In this document: piece after piece, positions 1-8,710 of the stretch
How positions within the stretch are numbered: position 1 is the first letter of the stretch
Layout: every line of letters begins with the position of its first letter
Source of the DNA: Aquibacillus albus
GTDB taxonomy: Bacteria; Bacillota; Bacilli; Bacillales; Amphibacillaceae
Assembly (NCBI RefSeq): GCF_016908325.1
Contig: NZ_JAFBDR010000001.1
Location: 124,001-188,000 of the forward strand
DNA: 64,000 nucleotides
Reading direction: 5' to 3'
Position numbers and translations under genes: made by a program
Notes under the pieces: model-generated
Told to the model about the DNA's origin: nothing
The model's database searches: none
The model's input: only the letters and a program-made list of their open reading frames with translations

Positions 1-279
1 GGGCAATTAATCGCAGAAACGGAAAATCTTACTTTAGTTGGATATGCCCCATATGATGAACCAGAAGTGGCTTTTGCTGTGGTGGTACCGAATACTGGTG
101 CTTTTGAAGGAAAACATCCAGTAAACCATATGATAGGCCGAAGAATCCTTGATAAGTACTTTGAGTTAAAAGAAAAAAGACAATTGAATGGAGTTAATGT
201 AAATATAAATGAAATTGATGAAGAGTTGGAGGTACCGGAAGAAGTAGAACAGGCAGAACGAGAAGCAGTAGCTGAATAA
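1..279 (+). CDS. pbpA: Penicillin-binding protein transpeptidase, C-terminal end (partial)
   Basis: An open frame runs from base 1 to a TAA at 277-279, so the gene begins upstream of the window. The visible 92 residues read like the end of a class B penicillin-binding protein transpeptidase domain (LVGYAPYDEPEVAFAVVVPN), followed by an acidic tail rich in Glu. In B. subtilis pbpA lies directly upstream of the pst operon, which supports the symbol. Such proteins cross-link peptidoglycan outside the membrane. The catalytic Ser and KTG motifs are outside the window. A hairpin terminator follows. Confidence 0.72.
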   Translation, partial: GQLIAETENLTLVGYAPYDEPEVAFAVVVPNTGAFEGKHPVNHMIGRRILDKYFELKEKRQLNGVNVNINEIDEELEVPEEVEQAEREAVAE

Positions 280-284
280 GGTTT

Positions 285-319
285 AAAATCCATGATTTAA
301 TGTAATCATGGATTTTTTC
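285..319 (+). terminator. Rho-independent terminator after pbpA
   Basis: A 13-bp perfect inverted repeat (285-297 with 304-316) ends in a T run. It separates the penicillin-binding protein gene from the phosphate operon. Confidence 0.8.
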
Positions 320-366
320 TTTACTTTTCCACTATTTTCAGCCAAAAAAAACAATTTTTTTATAAA

Positions 367-420
367 TTTACGTCATCTTTACATTTAGTTAACCGTAAAT
401 TAAAACTTGTACGTTATGAT
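367..420 (+). promoter_or_regulatory. Pho box and -10 of pstS1
   Basis: Four direct repeats resembling the PhoP site TT(A/T)ACA occur with an exact 11-base period: TTTACG (367), TTTACA (378), TTAACC (389) and TTAAAA (400). A TATGAT -10 lies at 415-420. This is the arrangement of a PhoP-activated promoter, where the Pho box replaces a good -35. It predicts induction by phosphate starvation through PhoPR. Confidence 0.85.
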
Positions 421-479
421 GTAATAGAAGTTGGTTAAGGTACTCTTAACACAAATTAAAAAATAGGGGGAAAACAAAG

Positions 480-1511
480 ATGAAAAGTATGAAGTTATTA
501 GCACTGGCTGCATTATTCATTTTAACAATTGGTTTACTTGCAGCTTGTGGGACAGAGAATGAAACAGGACAAGCTGATGAAAATCAAGAAACAGATCAAA
601 CGGATGAGGGTACAAATGCATCTGAAGAAAATACTGAAGAAAATACTGAAGAAACAGAAGAACTTTCTGGTGAAGTATTGATCGATGGATCTTCCACAGT
701 GTTTCCAATCATGGAAGGTTTGACATACGAATATAACCAAGAAAATCCAAGTGTTGAACTTTCATTGAATTCGTCTGGTTCAGGTGGTGGATTTAAAAAA
801 TCTACTGTTGGTGAAATTGATTTAAGTAACGCTTCACGTCCGATTAAAGAAGAAGAAATAGCAATTGCAGAAGAAAATGGTATTGAACTTCATGAATTAG
901 AATTAGCTTATGATGGATTATCTGTAGTAGTAAGTCAACAAAATGAGTTTGTTGAAAATCTTACCGTTGACCAACTTAAAAAAATCTTTCTAGCTGATAA
1001 TGATGCAACACAATGGTCAGATATTAATCCTGAATGGCCAGAAGAAACGATTACTATTTACAGCCCTGGACATGACTCTGGTACATTTGACTATTTCAAT
1101 GAAGTTATTTTAGAAGAAAATCCAATGAAAGAAGGGGAAAATGTTACACTTAGTGAAGATGACAACCTTCTTGTTCAAGGGATTCAAAATGATCCATATG
1201 CAATTGGATACTTTGGTTATGCATACTATGCTGAAAACCAAGATACTTTAAAGGTATTAGGTATCGATGAGGGGAATGGCGCCATTAAACCGAGTGGCGA
1301 AACAATACAGGATGGAAGCTATAGTCCATTATCAAGACCAATATTTACGTATGTAAATGTAGCATCATTAGAAAAGCCACAGGTATATGATTTTGTAGAA
1401 TTTACTTTAAACAATGCTGGATCAGCTGCCGAACATGTAGGTTATGTAGCACTTCCAGATGAAAAATATCAAGAACAACTTGATAAAATAAATGAATTAG
1501 CAGGGAAATAA
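480..1511 (+). CDS. pstS: Phosphate ABC transporter substrate-binding lipoprotein PstS (copy 1)
   Basis: This 343-residue protein binds phosphate outside the membrane and delivers it to PstCA. A signal peptide ends in the lipobox LAAC, with the lipidated Cys at residue 23. A low-complexity linker of Glu, Asp, Asn and Thr (about 25-62) is followed by the PstS fold with DGSSTVFP, the SSGSGGGF phosphate loop and SPGHDSGTF. The RBS AGGGGG precedes the ATG. The gene is preceded by its own Pho box and followed by a hairpin, then by a second, very similar pstS. The strongly acidic composition suits a salty or alkaline habitat. Confidence 0.95.
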   Translation: MKSMKLLALAALFILTIGLLAACGTENETGQADENQETDQTDEGTNASEENTEENTEETEELSGEVLIDGSSTVFPIMEGLTYEYNQENPSVELSLNSSGSGGGFKKSTVGEIDLSNASRPIKEEEIAIAEENGIELHELELAYDGLSVVVSQQNEFVENLTVDQLKKIFLADNDATQWSDINPEWPEETITIYSPGHDSGTFDYFNEVILEENPMKEGENVTLSEDDNLLVQGIQNDPYAIGYFGYAYYAENQDTLKVLGIDEGNGAIKPSGETIQDGSYSPLSRPIFTYVNVASLEKPQVYDFVEFTLNNAGSAAEHVGYVALPDEKYQEQLDKINELAGK

Positions 1512-1525
1512 TATGTTTTAAATGG

Positions 1526-1563
1526 ATCAAGGGTCAGATTATACATATAATCTGACCCTTGAT
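1526..1563 (+). terminator. Hairpin after pstS1
   Basis: An 18-bp stem (1526-1543 with 1546-1563) contains GGGTCAGAT/ATCTGACCC. There is no clean T run, so it may be an attenuator or mRNA 3' stabiliser as well as a terminator. The same core stem recurs after pstS2. Confidence 0.65.
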
Positions 1564-1676
1564 TAATTGTGTTATAAAAATAAGGCCCTTCTTTTAATCA
1601 TAAAATATGAATAAGAAATGATGAAACTAGGTAATTTAATATTAAATATTGATTTTAAGAAAGGTAACATAAAAAA

Positions 1677-1730
1677 TTTACAATAACTTAACATTTAATT
1701 AATAATAACTTAACAGTTATTCGTTATCAT
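1677..1730 (+). promoter_or_regulatory. Pho box and -10 of pstS2
   Basis: Four TTNACA-like repeats have an 11-base period: TTTACA (1677), TTAACA (1688), TTAATA (1699) and TTAACA (1710). TATCAT at 1725-1730 is the candidate -10. Geometry matches the pstS1 promoter, so the second copy and the downstream transporter genes should also respond to PhoP. Confidence 0.85.
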
Positions 1731-1769
1731 TTACCTGGATATAAATTAAATAAACTAGGGGGCACTACC

Positions 1770-2738
1770 ATGAAAAACATAAAATTGGTTAGAATTTTTG
1801 CACTTCTTATGCTTACGTTCGGCTTACTAGCTGCTTGTGGTGTAGAAACGGAAGATAACAACACAGGTGAAGGTGGAGAACAAGGACTTTCCGGAGAAGT
1901 ATTGATTGATGGATCTTCTACCGTATTTCCAATTATGGAAGGTTTAACATATCAATATAACAAAGAGAACCCAAATGTTGAACTCTCATTAAATTCATCT
2001 GGATCAGGTGGTGGATTTAAAAAGTCGACTGTTGGTGAAATAGACCTAAGTAATGCTTCTCGTCCCATTCAAGAAGAGGAAATAGCAATAGCAGAGGAAA
2101 ACGGGATAGAGCTTCATGAAATAGAATTAGCTTATGATGGACTATCTGTCGTTGTAAGTCAGGAAAATGACTTTATTGAAAATATTACTGTTGAGCAGCT
2201 TAGACAAATATTTTTAGCAGATAGTGATGCGACAAAATGGTCCGATATTAATCCTGAATGGCCAGAAGAAACGATTACTATTTACAGTCCAGGACATGAC
2301 TCAGGTACGTTTGATTACTTTAATGAAGTTATCTTAGAAGATAATCCAATGAAAGAAGGAGAAAATGTTACACTGAATGAAGATGACAACCTTCTTGTAC
2401 AAGGGATTCAGAATGATCCATATGCGATTGGATATTTTGGGTATGCATATTATCTAGAAAACCAAGATTCATTAAAAGTTCTAGGTGTTTCTACTGGAGA
2501 TGGAGAGCCTGTTAAACCAAATGGTGAAACAATACAAGATGGTTCATATACGCCATTATCAAGACCAGTCTTCACGTATGTAAATGTAGCATCATTAGAA
2601 AAGCCGCAGGTATATGATTTTGTGAAATTCACACTAGAAAATGCAGGGGAAGCATCAGAACAAGTGGGTTATGTGGCACTTCCAGAAGAGAATTATCAAG
2701 AACAACTTGATGAAATAAACAACTTAGCTGGAAAATAA
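1770..2738 (+). CDS. pstS: Phosphate ABC transporter substrate-binding lipoprotein PstS (copy 2)
   Basis: This 322-residue paralogue of the preceding gene is nearly identical over most of the mature domain (DGSSTVFPIMEGL, SSGSGGGFKK, SPGHDSGTF). The main difference is a much shorter acidic linker after the lipobox Cys at residue 23. The RBS is AGGGGG. It sits directly ahead of pstC and is probably the copy transcribed with the permease genes. The duplication includes promoter and 3' hairpin. Whether the two copies differ in affinity or expression cannot be seen here. Confidence 0.95.
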   Translation: MKNIKLVRIFALLMLTFGLLAACGVETEDNNTGEGGEQGLSGEVLIDGSSTVFPIMEGLTYQYNKENPNVELSLNSSGSGGGFKKSTVGEIDLSNASRPIQEEEIAIAEENGIELHEIELAYDGLSVVVSQENDFIENITVEQLRQIFLADSDATKWSDINPEWPEETITIYSPGHDSGTFDYFNEVILEDNPMKEGENVTLNEDDNLLVQGIQNDPYAIGYFGYAYYLENQDSLKVLGVSTGDGEPVKPNGETIQDGSYTPLSRPVFTYVNVASLEKPQVYDFVKFTLENAGEASEQVGYVALPEENYQEQLDEINNLAGK

Positions 2739-2759
2739 GTTATCGAAAATATAAGGATA

Positions 2760-2784
2760 GGGTCAGATGTCAACAATCTGACCC
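2760..2784 (+). terminator. Intra-operon hairpin between pstS2 and pstC
   Basis: A 9-bp perfect stem (2760-2768 with 2776-2784) carries the same GGGTCAGAT/ATCTGACCC core as the hairpin after pstS1. No T run follows, so partial attenuation or stabilisation of the pstS segment is more likely than full termination. Confidence 0.55.
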
Positions 2785-2818
2785 TTCCTCCATGTTATTC
2801 TAGAAGAGGTGAATTCAT

Positions 2819-3757
2819 TTGGTTAACAATAATGAACAAGCGCATTCCGTTCAAGAAATGATAAAAACCAATAAAAGAAAAAACAATTTACTAAAAACGT
2901 CTGAAAAGTCCGTTCCAATTTTTCTTTTGTTTTGTGCTACTATTTCAGTATTAACTACTATTGGTATCGTTTTTACTCTTTTAAGAGAGTCAATCACGTT
3001 TTTTTCTGATGTTTCTTTAGCTGACTTTTACTTGGGTGTTAACTGGTCACCATGGTCTGGAAAGTTTGGGGTTGCACCATTAATAACTGGTACTTTACTA
3101 ATAACTTTTATAGCAATATGTGTTGCTTTGCCGTTAGGAGTTGCGTCGGCAATATTTTTAAGTGAATACGCAACGAACAAAACTAGAAAAATTATCAAGC
3201 CAATTCTTGAGGTATTAGCTGGAGTTCCAACAGTTGTTTATGGTTACTTTGCACTGACATTTATTACACCATTACTTCAAGGTTTAATACCGGATTTAAA
3301 AATATTTAATGCACTAAGTGCTGGAATAGTTGTAGGTATTATGATTATTCCAATGATTGCATCATTATCTGAAGATGCAATGAATGCTGTACCAAATCAT
3401 TTACGTGCAGGGGCGCTTGCATTAGGTGCTACTAGGTTAGAGGTTACGTTTAAAGTAATTATTCCAGCTGCATTGTCAGGAATAATTGCATCTGTTGTAT
3501 TGGCTTTATCCCGAGCTATCGGAGAAACGATGATTGTAACGATTGCTGCTGGTGCTTCACCTAATTTAACTTTTGATCCTACACAATCTATTCAAACGTT
3601 AACTGCATTCATTGTTCAAGGCGCAAAGGGAGATACAACGTATGGGTCAACCATATATTATAGTATCTATGCAGTAGGTATTACTTTGTTTGTTTTTACT
3701 TTTATCATGAATATGTTATCACAATATATTTCCCGAAAGTTTAGGGAGGATTATTAA
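2819..3757 (+). CDS. pstC: Phosphate ABC transporter permease PstC
   Basis: This 312-residue inner-membrane permease has about six hydrophobic segments and the binding-protein-dependent transport motif (residues about 190-215, RAGALALGATRLEV). It pairs with PstA to form the phosphate channel energised by PstB. The start is a TTG spaced properly from AGAGGTG. The N-terminus is a soluble tail of about 35 residues. Its stop overlaps the pstA start (TAATG), indicating translational coupling. Confidence 0.95.
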   Translation: MVNNNEQAHSVQEMIKTNKRKNNLLKTSEKSVPIFLLFCATISVLTTIGIVFTLLRESITFFSDVSLADFYLGVNWSPWSGKFGVAPLITGTLLITFIAICVALPLGVASAIFLSEYATNKTRKIIKPILEVLAGVPTVVYGYFALTFITPLLQGLIPDLKIFNALSAGIVVGIMIIPMIASLSEDAMNAVPNHLRAGALALGATRLEVTFKVIIPAALSGIIASVVLALSRAIGETMIVTIAAGASPNLTFDPTQSIQTLTAFIVQGAKGDTTYGSTIYYSIYAVGITLFVFTFIMNMLSQYISRKFREDY

Positions 3758-4626
3758 TGCAAATTCACATTTCTAAAAGCCGAATGAAAAGAAGAATCGC
3801 TTTAAATAGCATTTTTAGAATTTTATTTTTCTTAGCAACTACAATCGGGTTAGTTTTTCTTTCTTTATTATTAATTCGAATATTAAATCAAGGTCTAGGC
3901 TATTTAACAATAGATTTTTTACGAAACTTTCCAGCTCCATACGTTGAAGAAGCCGGTATGTTTGCTGGAATCATAGGCTCTTTGTTTCTTATGCTCTTAA
4001 CAGCTCCTATTGCGATTATATTAGGAGTATCAACTGCATTATATTTAGAGGAATATGCACCTAAAAATAGATTTACAAACTTTATTCAAGTGAATGTTCA
4101 AAATTTAGCTGGTGTTCCTTCTATAGTATTTGGTCTATTAGGTTTAACTTTTTTTGTTTATTTATTTCAGATGGGTTATACACTCATAGCTGGTGCACTG
4201 ACAATGAGTCTTCTTATCTTACCTGTAATCGTGGTAGCGGCTCAGGAGGCCATTCGTTCTGTACCGAAAGAAATTAAAGAAGCTTCCATTGGCATGGGAG
4301 CAACAAAATGGCAAACAATTTGGCGGATAGTTCTGCCAGCTGCAGTACCCGGTATTTTAACGGGATCTATTCTGGCTTTATCAAGAGCTATTGGTGAAAC
4401 AGCACCTTTATTAATAGTTGGTGCAGCAACAGCTATTTATACCATTCCAGATTCTATGTTGTCGAAGTATACAGTAATGCCAATACAGATATATAGTTGG
4501 ACAAGCAGACCTCAAGAAGAGTGGCAATTTGTTGCAGGTGCAGGTATTATTGTTCTATTAGTGATATTATTATGTATGAATGCAATAGCTGTATGGATTC
4601 GAAATAAATTTCAAAATAGATATTAA
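3757..4626 (+). CDS. pstA: Phosphate ABC transporter permease PstA
   Basis: A 289-residue membrane protein partnering PstC. It carries the permease EAA-like loop ([19 protein letters not shown], about residues 169-187) that docks on PstB, and [11 protein letters not shown] near 210. Its start overlaps the pstC stop by one base, and pstB follows after a short gap. The length is normal for the family. Confidence 0.95.
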   Translation: MQIHISKSRMKRRIALNSIFRILFFLATTIGLVFLSLLLIRILNQGLGYLTIDFLRNFPAPYVEEAGMFAGIIGSLFLMLLTAPIAIILGVSTALYLEEYAPKNRFTNFIQVNVQNLAGVPSIVFGLLGLTFFVYLFQMGYTLIAGALTMSLLILPVIVVAAQEAIRSVPKEIKEASIGMGATKWQTIWRIVLPAAVPGILTGSILALSRAIGETAPLLIVGAATAIYTIPDSMLSKYTVMPIQIYSWTSRPQEEWQFVAGAGIIVLLVILLCMNAIAVWIRNKFQNRY

Positions 4627-4642
4627 AATGAGGGGTTCTTTC

Positions 4643-5446
4643 ATGACTGATATGATTAGTAATCAACAAAACGAAAACAGTGCAATTGATGACCAATACA
4701 TTTTTGATATTCATGATTTCAATTTATGGTATGGTTCAGACCAGGCGTTATATGGAATAAATATGGGGATTGAAAAAAATAAAATAACTGCAGTTATCGG
4801 TCCTTCTGGTTGTGGAAAATCAACATTATTAAAAACACTTAATCGTATGATTGAGATGGTTCCAAATGTTAATACATCTGGATCAATTAAATATGATAAT
4901 GCAGATATTTTTAGTAAAAAACAAATGGTAGAAGACTTACGAACACAAGTAGGAATGGTTTTTCAAAAACCTAATCCTTTCCCAAAATCAATTTATGATA
5001 ATGTTGCTTATGGACCACGAATTCACGGGATAAAAAAGAAAAAAGTTTTGGATGAGATTGTTGAAAAGAGTTTAAGAGGTGCCGCGATTTGGGATGAAGT
5101 GAAAGATCGATTAAATCAAAATGCATATGGCTTATCTGGTGGTCAGCAACAACGGGTTTGTATAGCACGATGTCTAGCTATTGAACCAAATGTTATTTTA
5201 ATGGACGAGCCAACTTCAGCATTAGATCCTATATCAACATTAAAGATCGAGGAATTAATTAAAGAATTAAAAGATAAATATACGATTGTCATTGTTACAC
5301 ACAACATGCAGCAGGCAGCGAGAATTTCAGATAAAACCGCTTTTATGCTAACTGGCGAATTAGTTGAATTTACCGATACGGATACATTATTTTCTAATCC
5401 AAAAGATAAAAGAACGGAAGATTATATTACTGGCCGTTTTGGATAA
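4643..5446 (+). CDS. pstB: Phosphate ABC transporter ATP-binding protein PstB
   Basis: This 267-residue ATPase drives phosphate import. Visible motifs are Walker [10 protein letters not shown], the signature LSGGQQQR and Walker [12 protein letters not shown], followed by the H-loop THNMQQA. An in-frame ATG lies 15 bases upstream at 4628, but GAGGGG (4630-4635) sits seven bases before 4643 and overlaps the earlier ATG, so 4643 is preferred. It is followed by phoU. B. subtilis has two pstB genes here; only one is present in this window. Confidence 0.95.
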   Translation: MTDMISNQQNENSAIDDQYIFDIHDFNLWYGSDQALYGINMGIEKNKITAVIGPSGCGKSTLLKTLNRMIEMVPNVNTSGSIKYDNADIFSKKQMVEDLRTQVGMVFQKPNPFPKSIYDNVAYGPRIHGIKKKKVLDEIVEKSLRGAAIWDEVKDRLNQNAYGLSGGQQQRVCIARCLAIEPNVILMDEPTSALDPISTLKIEELIKELKDKYTIVIVTHNMQQAARISDKTAFMLTGELVEFTDTDTLFSNPKDKRTEDYITGRFG

Positions 5447-5483
5447 GAAAAATTCTTGACTAATAAAGTGAGGGTAATTGTAA

Positions 5484-6146
5484 ATGAGCAATGTTAGAAA
5501 AACTTTTGATGCAGAATTAGATAGGCTTAAGGAAACTTTGTTAGAGATGGTTAAGCTATCTCAAAACGCAATAGATGACGCTTTAAGAGCACTTAAGGAA
5601 ACAGACCTGGAGAAAGCACAAGCAATCATTGATAATGATATTCAAATCAATAATTATGAGGAATCCATTAACAATCAAGTAGTGAAAATTCTTGCTCAAC
5701 AGCAACCAGTAGCTTCTGACCTTCGTCGAACTATTGCAGTTCTAAAAATTTCTAATGATGTAGAACGAATTGGCGATCTTGCCGTAAATATAGCAAAATC
5801 AGTTCTTATCATTGGTAATGAAGAGTTAATCAAACCTATAGAGGATATCCCAAAAATGGCCAAAATAGCTCAAGGTATGCTTTCCGATGCTATAAAAGCA
5901 TTTTATGAGGAAGATGTTATTCTTGCAGGAGATTTAGCAAAAGTAGATGATCAAGTAGATGACATGTACGGCAAACTTATTAAAGAACTTCTAGAATTAA
6001 TGACAAAGTATCCAAATTCTCTTTCGCAAATTACACAACTTTGTTTCATTTGTCGATATATTGAAAGAGTTGGTGACCATGCTACAAATATTTCGGAAAA
6101 TATTATATACATGGTAAAAGGAAAAATGTTTGACTTAAACGCATAA
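5484..6146 (+). CDS. phoU: Phosphate signalling protein PhoU (copy 1)
   Basis: A 220-residue all-alpha cytoplasmic protein with two PhoU repeats. The conserved metal-site segments are visible twice as ASDLRRTIAVLKISNDVERIGD and CFICRYIERVGDHATNISE. PhoU proteins link the Pst transporter to the PhoR kinase and restrain uptake. It is the last gene of the pst operon proper and is closed by a strong terminator. B. subtilis itself has no PhoU next to pst, so this operon is arranged more like the general bacterial form. Confidence 0.93.
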   Translation: MSNVRKTFDAELDRLKETLLEMVKLSQNAIDDALRALKETDLEKAQAIIDNDIQINNYEESINNQVVKILAQQQPVASDLRRTIAVLKISNDVERIGDLAVNIAKSVLIIGNEELIKPIEDIPKMAKIAQGMLSDAIKAFYEEDVILAGDLAKVDDQVDDMYGKLIKELLELMTKYPNSLSQITQLCFICRYIERVGDHATNISENIIYMVKGKMFDLNA

Positions 6147-6179
6147 AAATAGTTAAAGCTATATTTTACTAATAATATA

Positions 6180-6213
6180 CCCCTCGAGAACTAACCTTCT
6201 CGAGGGGTTTTTA
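6180..6213 (+). terminator. Terminator after phoU1
   Basis: An 11-bp stem (CCCCTCGAGAA with TTCTCGAGGGG) ends in a T run. It closes the pst-phoU operon. Confidence 0.9.
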
Positions 6214-6425
6214 TATATATATTCAGTTCGGTATTTACTCTGATGAAATATTAAAAGATGGAATAATTACCGATTTAAAGAATAAACATCTAATATACTT
6301 CATTCAATTAGCCTCAACAAAAAAGCACCGAAGATATTCCTTCAGTTAACTTTTGCAATGATAGAAATTTCTCTAAAAATATATAGAAAACATTCGATAA
6401 TTTTTTAAGAATCGAGGGGAGTTAA

Positions 6426-7085
6426 GTGGTTGCAAGAGAACAGTTTAATGCTGAATTAGAAAAAATAAAAAAAATGATTATAGATTTAGCACATGGTTCA
6501 AAAAATCTTTTATCTTCATCGGTTGATGCTTTGTACAATAGCGATATTGAATTGGCCACTGAGGTAATAGAAAATGATAAATGGTTGAACAAATTAGATA
6601 TGCAAATAAATGAAGGTGCAATCCTGTTAATTGCTAAACAACAGCCGGTTGCTTCTGATTTAAGAAGGTTGATTGTAGCAATTCGAATTGCTACTGATTT
6701 AGAACGAATGGGTGACAACGCTAAAAATATAGCAAAATCTGCCATACATTTGGGCGAAGATCACGGTATGTCAATTCATCATTCACTTCGTGATATGTTG
6801 GATATTGCAATTAAAATGACTGATTTATCCATTAAGGCATATGATTTTGAAGATATTTCATATGTAAGAAAGTTAGCGGAATTAGACGATTCAGTTGATA
6901 AAATGTATGAGGACATCATTAAAGATATGTTGCAGGAAACTTCTTTAAATTCTAAAAAGATTCAACACATTATGCAAATGGCTCTTAGTGCTAGGTATAT
7001 TGAGCGTTTTGCTGATCATGCGACTAATGTTGGAGAGAGTATCATGTATTTGGTTAAAGGTGAATCAGTTGATCTAAATAATTAA
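6426..7085 (+). CDS. phoU: PhoU family protein (copy 2)
   Basis: A 219-residue paralogue of the preceding PhoU, with both repeats intact (ASDLRRLIVAIRIATDLERMGD and ALSARYIERFADHATNVGE). The GTG start is preceded by GAGGGGAG. It lies beyond the operon terminator, with about 210 bases before it and no Pho box that I can see, so it may be expressed independently of phosphate starvation. Its partner, possibly the same Pst complex or another phosphate importer, is not evident. Confidence 0.92.
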   Translation: MVAREQFNAELEKIKKMIIDLAHGSKNLLSSSVDALYNSDIELATEVIENDKWLNKLDMQINEGAILLIAKQQPVASDLRRLIVAIRIATDLERMGDNAKNIAKSAIHLGEDHGMSIHHSLRDMLDIAIKMTDLSIKAYDFEDISYVRKLAELDDSVDKMYEDIIKDMLQETSLNSKKIQHIMQMALSARYIERFADHATNVGESIMYLVKGESVDLNN

Positions 7086-7138
7086 GTTGGATTTTTCTTT
7101 CGATGATGTGTGTTAGGTAGGAGTTCGGTTTATTCGTC

Positions 7139-7177
7139 AAAAAAGACATCGAGTTTCATTTAAACGATGTCTTTTTT
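7139..7177. terminator. Bidirectional terminator between phoU2 and the MltG-like gene
   Basis: The inverted repeat AAAAGACATCG/CGATGTCTTTT is flanked by A and T runs. It lies between two convergent genes and can serve both. Confidence 0.82.
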
Positions 7178-7179
7178 GT

Positions 7180-7707
7180 TTATTGTTTTGTAATCGTGTC
7201 AGCGATTTGTTTTTCTGTCATATCAGTAGATAGCTGGTATTCACCAATTTGAATTTTCGTACTATAATCATTTTCTTCTAAAAACTGATTAAATTCTTCC
7301 GTATCTTGTATTAGTCCAATGTTGAACAGTTCATCTGCAATTGTCATAGAACTCATTCCTGTGTTTATGACAAGTGTATGATGAGTAACTTTTTCCTTAT
7401 CTGCTTCTTCTTCCAGATCGTCTTCATTCTCGTGTGGTTCAACTTCTTCCTTTTCCGTTTTTAGTTCATTTGTTTCCATCGAATCAACAGACGATTCAAG
7501 TTTCTGAGTTTCTTCTTCCGTAGAATTCGTCGTATTTGGAGGACTGTCCTCAACATTATATCCGCTTTCTTCTAAATGTTTGATCATTTGTTGGTTCGTT
7601 AGTGTAACTGAATGATTTGTGTTATTTTTGTCTAAATAGTAAACGATAGATAATAGTGCTGTTGCACATAATATTCCTAATGCAAAGGCTTGAACCGATT
7701 GTTTCAT
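7180..7707 (-). CDS. Membrane-anchored protein with MltG/YceG-like LysM-type subdomain
   Basis: A 175-residue protein with one N-terminal membrane anchor (about 7-24), a long Glu/Ser/Thr-rich linker (about 50-105), and a C-terminal domain (about 108-172) resembling the small N-terminal subdomain of endolytic transglycosylase MltG (TIADELFNIGLIQDTEEFNQFL). The catalytic MltG region is absent, so it is probably a peptidoglycan-associated, non-catalytic protein. The ATG follows the stop codon of the upstream gene directly. Position suggests correspondence to B. subtilis yqzC, but I cannot confirm this. Confidence 0.65.
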   Translation of the reverse strand: MKQSVQAFALGILCATALLSIVYYLDKNNTNHSVTLTNQQMIKHLEESGYNVEDSPPNTTNSTEEETQKLESSVDSMETNELKTEKEEVEPHENEDDLEEEADKEKVTHHTLVINTGMSSMTIADELFNIGLIQDTEEFNQFLEENDYSTKIQIGEYQLSTDMTEKQIADTITKQ

Positions 7708-8082
7708 TTATAATCCACCGCCTCTAGCATCTAGCTTATTTTGGTTAATAATAGAATGTACATCGTATTCACTTAATTTGGTTTCTTTTGCAATATCCTG
7801 AATGGACAACCCATCTATGTGCATTCGTATAATTTTTTTCATGAGCGGTGTTTTATTTCCTTCTAGTGGTTGAGACTTGAAATGGGTGATGTCATCTGAT
7901 AACAGCTCCTCTTCCAAGATCTTTACTTTTTTTTGTAATTGGTATGTTTCTTGTAAAGTAGAAATTGAAACCTGCTCTAATTGGTCCTCTATTGATTTAA
8001 AGCGATCTTTCATGAAAAAAGATAGAAATAACAATAATATTGAAGTAGTAAATAAACAAATAATTGCATAAATCACGAACAT
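7708..8082 (-). CDS. Single-pass membrane protein with coiled coil and HTH-like tail
   Basis: This 124-residue protein has a membrane segment at residues 3-23, a coiled-coil stretch (about 27-62), and a C-terminal helix-turn-helix-like segment (MHIDGLSIQDIAKETKLSEYDVHSII, about 87-112). It is encoded immediately upstream of the MltG-like gene with stop and start codons touching, so the pair forms a translationally coupled two-gene operon. By position it may match B. subtilis yqzD. The function is unknown. Confidence 0.6.
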   Translation of the reverse strand: MFVIYAIICLFTTSILLLFLSFFMKDRFKSIEDQLEQVSISTLQETYQLQKKVKILEEELLSDDITHFKSQPLEGNKTPLMKKIIRMHIDGLSIQDIAKETKLSEYDVHSIINQNKLDARGGGL

Positions 8083-8324
8083 TCCTCCATCGTTTTTACT
8101 GTTTCCATACTAGTTATAACACAGGTGTTACAGATAGAAAACAGTTTCAACGAATTATAGGACTTTTGATTGAAACCTTGAAATAAATAAGAATTTTTGG
8201 TAATATAATTAAGTCTGATTAATGATATAAACTGAATTGTATTTTATGATTCAGATTAACAATAGTAAGTTGTTCTTACTGTTGTAATGAAAATGATATT
8301 GAATAAAGATATGGAGGGATAATC

Positions 8325-8474
8325 ATGCGTGTAAACATTACACTTGCTTGTACTGAAACTGGTGATCGTAATTATATTAGTACTAAAAATAAACGTAAGC
8401 ACCCTGAACGTCTGGAGCTTAAAAAATATAGCCCGCGTTTGAAAAAACACACATTACACCGTGAAACAAAATAA
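8325..8474 (+). CDS. rpmG: 50S ribosomal protein L33 (zinc-free type)
   Basis: A 49-residue ribosomal protein starting [17 protein letters not shown] and ending HTLHRETK, with RBS GGAGGG. The usual zinc-ribbon cysteine pairs are lost: CxxC appears as CTET and the second pair as YSPR, so this is the zinc-independent form. It should bind the 50S E-site region. B. subtilis has a near-identical copy in the same chromosomal region (rpmGB). A terminator follows. Confidence 0.93.
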   Translation: MRVNITLACTETGDRNYISTKNKRKHPERLELKKYSPRLKKHTLHRETK

Positions 8475-8482
8475 TTTAGAAA

Positions 8483-8516
8483 AAAACTCTTACCAAATCG
8501 TGGTAAGAGTTTTGTT
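8483..8516 (+). terminator. Terminator after rpmG
   Basis: A 13-bp stem (AAAACTCTTACCA/TGGTAAGAGTTTT) is followed by T-rich sequence. Confidence 0.82.
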
Positions 8517-8561
8517 TTGGAAATTATAAAATGGCTGGATTGTGGATAAAAGGTGTTGGTT

Positions 8562-8710
8562 AGCGACGTCCAGCTCCAGCGCCCAGCGACTAGTGAGACT
8601 TCCCTCACCTCCGTACGATAAGTCAACATCGGTTCACTTCGTTCACCGTGTTTCCTTTATCTCCTGCGGTTCAGTCCAGTCCATACGTCGCTACCAGGGC
8701 GCATGCGCTT
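8562..8710. repeat. GC-rich intergenic repeat element
   Basis: About 150 bases of markedly GC-rich sequence lie in an AT-rich gap. The ends are complementary (AGCGACGT near 8562 and ACGTCGCT near 8685, with CAGCGCCC facing GGGCGCATGCG), so the unit can fold into a long hairpin. The internal text (CCGTACGATAAGTCAACATCGG, TTTATCTCCTGCGG) resembles, from memory, a repeat dispersed in Oceanobacillus/Virgibacillus-type genomes. Only one clear copy is in this window. No transposase is present, so it is a non-coding repeat or miniature element. Confidence 0.6.

Noticed and set aside
6422-6745. 107-codon minus-strand ORF opposite phoU2
   Set aside because: It is an antisense shadow of a clear PhoU gene with no RBS.
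8270-8300. Zur box before rpmG
   Set aside because: GTAATGAAAATGATATT only weakly resembles the palindromic Zur site and lacks the second half.
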